64,000 bases of DNA from Bryopsis sp. KO-2023. Its lineage: Eukaryota > Chlorophyta > Ulvophyceae > Bryopsidales > Bryopsidaceae. The first letter of the stretch is position 1. Each line of letters begins with the position of its first letter. The stretch spans positions 1,426,001 to 1,490,000 of the forward strand of contig BSYQ01000003.1 in the NCBI GenBank assembly GCA_030272585.1, written 5' to 3'. Made by a program: the position numbers and the translations under genes. Under the pieces are notes generated by a model. The model worked only from the letters and a program-made list of their open reading frames with translations, did not search any database and was not told where the DNA came from. Below, in pieces: positions 59,843-64,000 of the stretch.

Positions 59843-60623
59843 GAGTGGTGGAGCATTGGTTTCAAGGCCCAACTCACAAATTCGTTTCTGGAGATCCAAC
59901 ACCACCCACGGGGCTGTTGCATTTTAAGTGTGGGCGAAATGTGGTTTCCGTAAACAAACGTGGACTTCATAGTTGAGGAATAGTTTAAAACGGGGTGCAG
60001 AGTCGAAGGATTTGCTTGAGCAGATCGAGTAATAAGATTCTCTGCCCATTTTACTGTTTGATCTGAAAAATATGTCATGCTGGGGGTATTTCTTTTTTTG
60101 TACAATGTGGGTCCCCACCTGCGGATTGATCCGTTGAAAATAAAGGATAATTTTTGCTTTGGTTGAGTGAGATCGAAGGAACGGAAACCTCATTTCCTGC
60201 AGTATATTTTTTCACAGTGCGATTGTAAACACAGTTAGGATTTGGGTGACGTGACTTGAGGTTTGATGGCAGACTTTCTTTTGGGGTGGGGGTGGGGTTA
60301 AGCTGGGTGGACTTGAAGAAAGTGTTACTTTTACTCGCGAAATGCTGCCTGCTGTCTCGACTCTTCAATAACCCATGTTGGCTATTAGCAAACTATATCA
60401 AGAGTGCATATGTGCATGCATCCCCAAGACAATATAAATCGATACCAACAATCCAATTTCTCTCCTAAATTGTTCCAAAATTGTCTACATTGAACAACAA
60501 ATCCTGTACATTGAACAACAAATCCTGTACAACACCTAGGGCACCCCTGTGGCCCCCCCCTCCCCCAATATGAAAACAAGGACAGAAGAAAGTAATGAAG
60601 AAAACAAATGCAAGCGATTCTGT
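59843..60623. other. Intergenic stretch between convergent genes
   Basis: This is the spacer between the sulfotransferase stop and the kinase stop. A direct repeat of about 23 bases (ACATTGAACAACAAATCCTG-type word) lies at about 60485-60530, in two adjacent copies. No coding block was seen; it should hold both 3' UTRs. Confidence 0.6.
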
Positions 60624-63560
60624 TCAGAAGTCTGCATCGCTGTCAGACTCACTACCACTAAGCTGAGCCCACAGATTCCTCCCCTCAGGACATGAAACAC
60701 TGTGTTGTGGATCTTGGCTACCCGCAAACTTTGAAATCAAAAACCCCCTTGGCTTTCTTGTGACGCTTGAGCTCCCACCAGCAAACACCCCCGCCAATGC
60801 TGCCTTGCTCGGGTCTTGAGTGAACACTATCGGAGGTATGCAGAACCCACCCTTCCGTCGTGGAGGTGGGGGTGGCATTGCACGGCCCTCTTCCGTTTCG
60901 AGTTTGGTGGGGATATGGGTGGGCATAACCGAATCTCCTTTGCTCGACTTCGACGGCCCAGCATCATCCATTCCAAAGTTACCCCTGCATGAGTTTTCCT
61001 CCACAGATCCGGACCCCCACCGGCCGGCCGACACTGTTTCATCTTCCTGGAGTGGGTCTTCTGCCACTGCGCCAGAATCGTCCAAGTCAACTTCAGCAAC
61101 TTTGATCTTCCATTCCCCACTCACTGCTTGCTCAATACCCAATCCAGTCGACCCCGTCTCCACGGTTGCAGGCGAGTTTTCGTCACAGGCAATCCCAACG
61201 GATGAAAAGTCAGGGAAAGGCGAGAGTGTCAGCGGTCCAACAGTATTTGTCTGAGATTCAACCGGTTTGAAAGCGATCTCAGAAGCGGTTGAGGGAAACG
61301 CTGGTGGATCCTTGGCGAGGTGGTCAGGGACACTGAGAATCGTCGCTGCAACAATGGAGGGGGTGGATGTCTCCAACACATTCCCAACTGCTGTCCGGTG
61401 TTCCTTGCCAGACACTGATGCATTAGCAACGTCTCCCCATGACTGGAAAGGAACAGTTGACAAAGCCGCAAAGGGCGAGGGTGCCGCTGAGGAGCCGTTC
61501 AATCCTACCCCTACTTCTGGCTCCTTGTTCTCCCTACTACTCTCCTGATCATTTTCCCCATCACCGAAAGGAATTCCCGCCATCTGTGCAAATGGGGACA
61601 CAGACATACCCGCACTCGGTGCTTCTGGCGGTGGCATTGTTATGGGAGATTGCGTCGTTTCTTGACGAAACCCCTCTTCAGAACTTCCTTGGGGCGCACC
61701 CGCTTCGCCCCTGCCCCTCCCACCATCACTCTCAGATTTCGGAGCTTCCGATTCGAAAGGCTCCAATGCCAACATGGCGAAAGGCGATTGCTGCACAACG
61801 ACAGGCGGTGGTGGATTCTCCATTTCTGACGAGCCACCCTCTTTGCTCATGTCAACTGCAGGCAATCGGTGATCCCACAGCCCTCCCAGGACTGGTGACG
61901 AAGATCCCTCTTTTTCAGGGCTTTTTCTGGATGGGCTTTCGGGGACGGCCTTCACCACAGTGCGATAGGGTGGTCGCAGAGCCGTCCCTTCCAACATCCT
62001 ATTCGACTTGAATTTTTCCTTTCCTTCAATAACATTGGCCATATCTACGCAAGTATCATCCCGAAAACGCTTGCCTTTCGAGTCTGCTAGCAACGGCTGG
62101 CAAACTCCCTTATTTCCCTCCCCGCCACCGGCTTGCCCAGCGAAGATTTCCAGAATGTCTGGAAAACTGGGCCGATCCTTGGGATCCCCCTGGCAACATG
62201 CCTCGAACAATTTTATAAGCACAGGGTCGCCCTCCTCTGGAACCGGCAAGGTTCTCCCTCGGAACCCTACGGCTCCGACCACTTGCATGGCATTGAGATT
62301 CTCCCATGGCATTTTGCCTGTGATCAGCTCCCAAAGAACCACCCCATAACTGTACACATCTGCCCTCTCATCCACATGTTCACTTCTCAGACTTTCTGGG
62401 GCCATCCAGTGAGGACTGCCAGCACCTGATCCAGCATGCGAAACCAAGGTTCGAAATCGCATTTGGCTGAGGCCGAAGTCGGTTATCTTAACCCTCCAGT
62501 TGTTGTCCACCAAAATATTGGGCGATTTCAAATCCTGCAAATATCAATAAAAAACATTTAAAAAAATCCTGGGAATTTTTCCTAAAGCTTACATACAGAC
62601 TTTCTGTTTCCCCCCCTCACCCCAAGCAGACACAGAAACATGAAAAAAGCACTGCAATAACCCCCCTCTCCCTTTCCGATAAAATCAAGAACAACATCAA
62701 AAAATAATGGTGGATTTTGAAACAGGTTTTCAGACTCATTTTCTTGATGATTTTTTTCTGAAAACTTTTTCTTTGTTTCAATTTCTAATTGAAACAGAAG
62801 GAACCCAGGATTTATGTGGCACTATATTACCAGGTGCAAAATGGGAGGACTCCTCGAATGCAAATACGCCATTCCTCTGGCTACGGAAATGGCGACCATC
62901 CGCTGGAGTTTCGGTTCCAAAACGACACCCTCCCGTCGTCTCAAAATGCTGTGCAAGCAGCCCTTCTGCATGAATTCGGACACTATGCACAACTGGGGGG
63001 ACATGCAGTACCCCATGAAAAGAATTAAATTCGGGTGTCTCATTCGAGCGAGCATGGCCACCTCCGATTCGAATTTAGAAATTGCAGACACGTCGCCGTC
63101 GATCAGCCGCTTTATGGCCACCACTGTTCCCTACACCGCAGCCGAACAAACGAACGTGTCAGACACAACCAAAAACGCTCGGCGATTCAATGCGCGACAC
63201 TCTGATGCGGTCTTTCATGCCAAAACGCGCGCAATACGAACGAAGTCTCCGCATCCACGAGGCATCGAAACTGTATTGGGTGTAGTGTCACGGGACAAGC
63301 GCTCACCTCATACTTTCCGACAAACACTTCTGCGAAGCCCCCGACAGCGATCCTGTGGCCGACCGTGATCTGCCGAGGGTCGAGCTCCCATGGGCTGCTG
63401 GGCAGCCGAGCCGAAATCAGTCGCTCCCCTGAACTGGGCACCACATCACAACCCGCGGGCTCGCGTGAACCTTCTCTCCCTTCGTTCCTGTGGTTGCACA
63501 AGACGCTCAGCTTTCGCGAGAAACCAAAGAAAGTTGAAGAAGGAAGAAACGAGACGCTCG
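60624..63560 (-). CDS. TKL/Raf-like protein kinase with long disordered tail (5' end unresolved)
   Basis: Exons: up to about 63560 down to 63307, 63130-62831, 62534-60624, all in phase 0. The kinase domain starts with the Gly loop GHRIAVGGFAEVFVG, VAIKR (Lys), a Glu-containing SKFESEV helix, MRHPNLILFMGYC, and the catalytic loop reading HLDLKSPNILVD. DFGLS and the TKL-type SPHWMAPESL follow, then DVYSYGVVLWELITG and DRPSF. The wording is closest to plant Raf-like MAP kinase kinase kinases. The tail of about 450 residues is Ser/Pro/Glu-rich with three copies of SPFA-x-(L/M)-x-x-x-PF (near 61785, 61600 and 61480) and ends Ser/Asp-rich. The frame has no ATG before a stop near 63565, so the start lies in an upstream exon. 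A minus-strand frame with an ATG at 63954 is a candidate, but no phase-consistent join was found. Confidence 0.9.
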
Positions 63561-64000
63561 GTCAAAGATGGAAACTCGCGCCAGAAATAAATCTTTTCGT
63601 TCGCCAGCATCGCAGAGATCCTGACGACCCAAAAGCGTCTGCCAGAGTTTATGGACCGAATCTAGAAACCGGCGAAAGCGCGCACTGGTGTCGACGCAGA
63701 ACGTCAACCAGTCCGGTATATTCGAAACTATACCAGCAGCTGAGTTCGGCCGACGATCCAGAAATCGACCCGCAACACGAGCAGACTTCGGTTTTCCTAC
63801 GCTTTGGAACTGGCGTCATTGTCTCCGAACAGGACTTATCCACTATCGACTCCACAAACTCGAACAGAAGTGAAGACTGCGGGGGTTCCAGCCCCCTAAG
63901 ATGGCCGAAACGCCAGAAACTGGCAGCTCGGAGTTTGTTTTCTGGCAATTCCATGTCATTTCACCTATGTCTGACATGCAATTGACAGAAACACAACCGC

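Overview
This window looks like nuclear DNA of a photosynthetic eukaryote, most likely a green alga. The evidence is spliceosomal GT-AG introns in most genes, a eukaryotic tRNA-Ile(AAU), a complete NADPH-thioredoxin reductase C (NTRC) with a simple chloroplast transit peptide, and a plant-type starch synthase I. No bacterial operon, CRISPR array, insertion sequence or phage module was seen. Non-coding DNA is AT-rich and full of homopolymer runs. Many of these have one composite form: a T-run directly followed by a G-run, or its complement C-run/A-run.

Layout. 1-9749 (-): about 19 exons of a giant surface protein with a beta-helix repeat ectodomain, a Cys-rich segment and several membrane helices; its 3' end lies off the window. 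11608-13707 (-): a seven-exon secreted protein with a Gly/Ser linker and two tandem Cys domains ending in TCGRC. 14929-15002 (-): tRNA-Ile. 15388-16623 (+): a two-exon unknown protein. 18702-19604 (+): a secreted protein made of about 26 C-x7 octads. 20462-26342 (+): a ten-exon unknown protein of 1336 aa. 26741-31503 (-): a multi-exon unknown protein. 32806-36400 (-): NTRC. 36795-37215 (-): a broken, inverted partial copy of the octad gene. 38324-39618 (+): an unknown multi-pass membrane protein. 40779-43394 (+): an intronless 871 aa TPR-type protein. 43995-48242 (-): starch synthase I with a 20-unit heptapeptide linker. 49399-50676 (+): a basic protein with poly-Gly. 53485-54408 (+): an intronless coiled-coil protein. 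54670-56461 (-): a GT49-type glycosyltransferase. 58130-59842 (+): a membrane-anchored sulfotransferase. 60624 to about 63560 (-): a TKL/Raf-like kinase whose 5' end is unresolved.

How the genes relate. There is no operon logic. Two genes act in the plastid (NTRC in redox control, starch synthase I in starch elongation), and NTRC is known in plants to influence starch synthesis. The glycosyltransferase and sulfotransferase are divergently arranged neighbours, and both fit Golgi glycan modification. Three genes encode secreted or surface proteins with unusual repeat architecture.

Exon coordinates were derived by hand from GT-AG sites and reading-phase consistency. Genes where every junction agrees in phase are given high confidence, and junctions that disagree are named. 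No database search was possible, so family names rest on recognised motifs.
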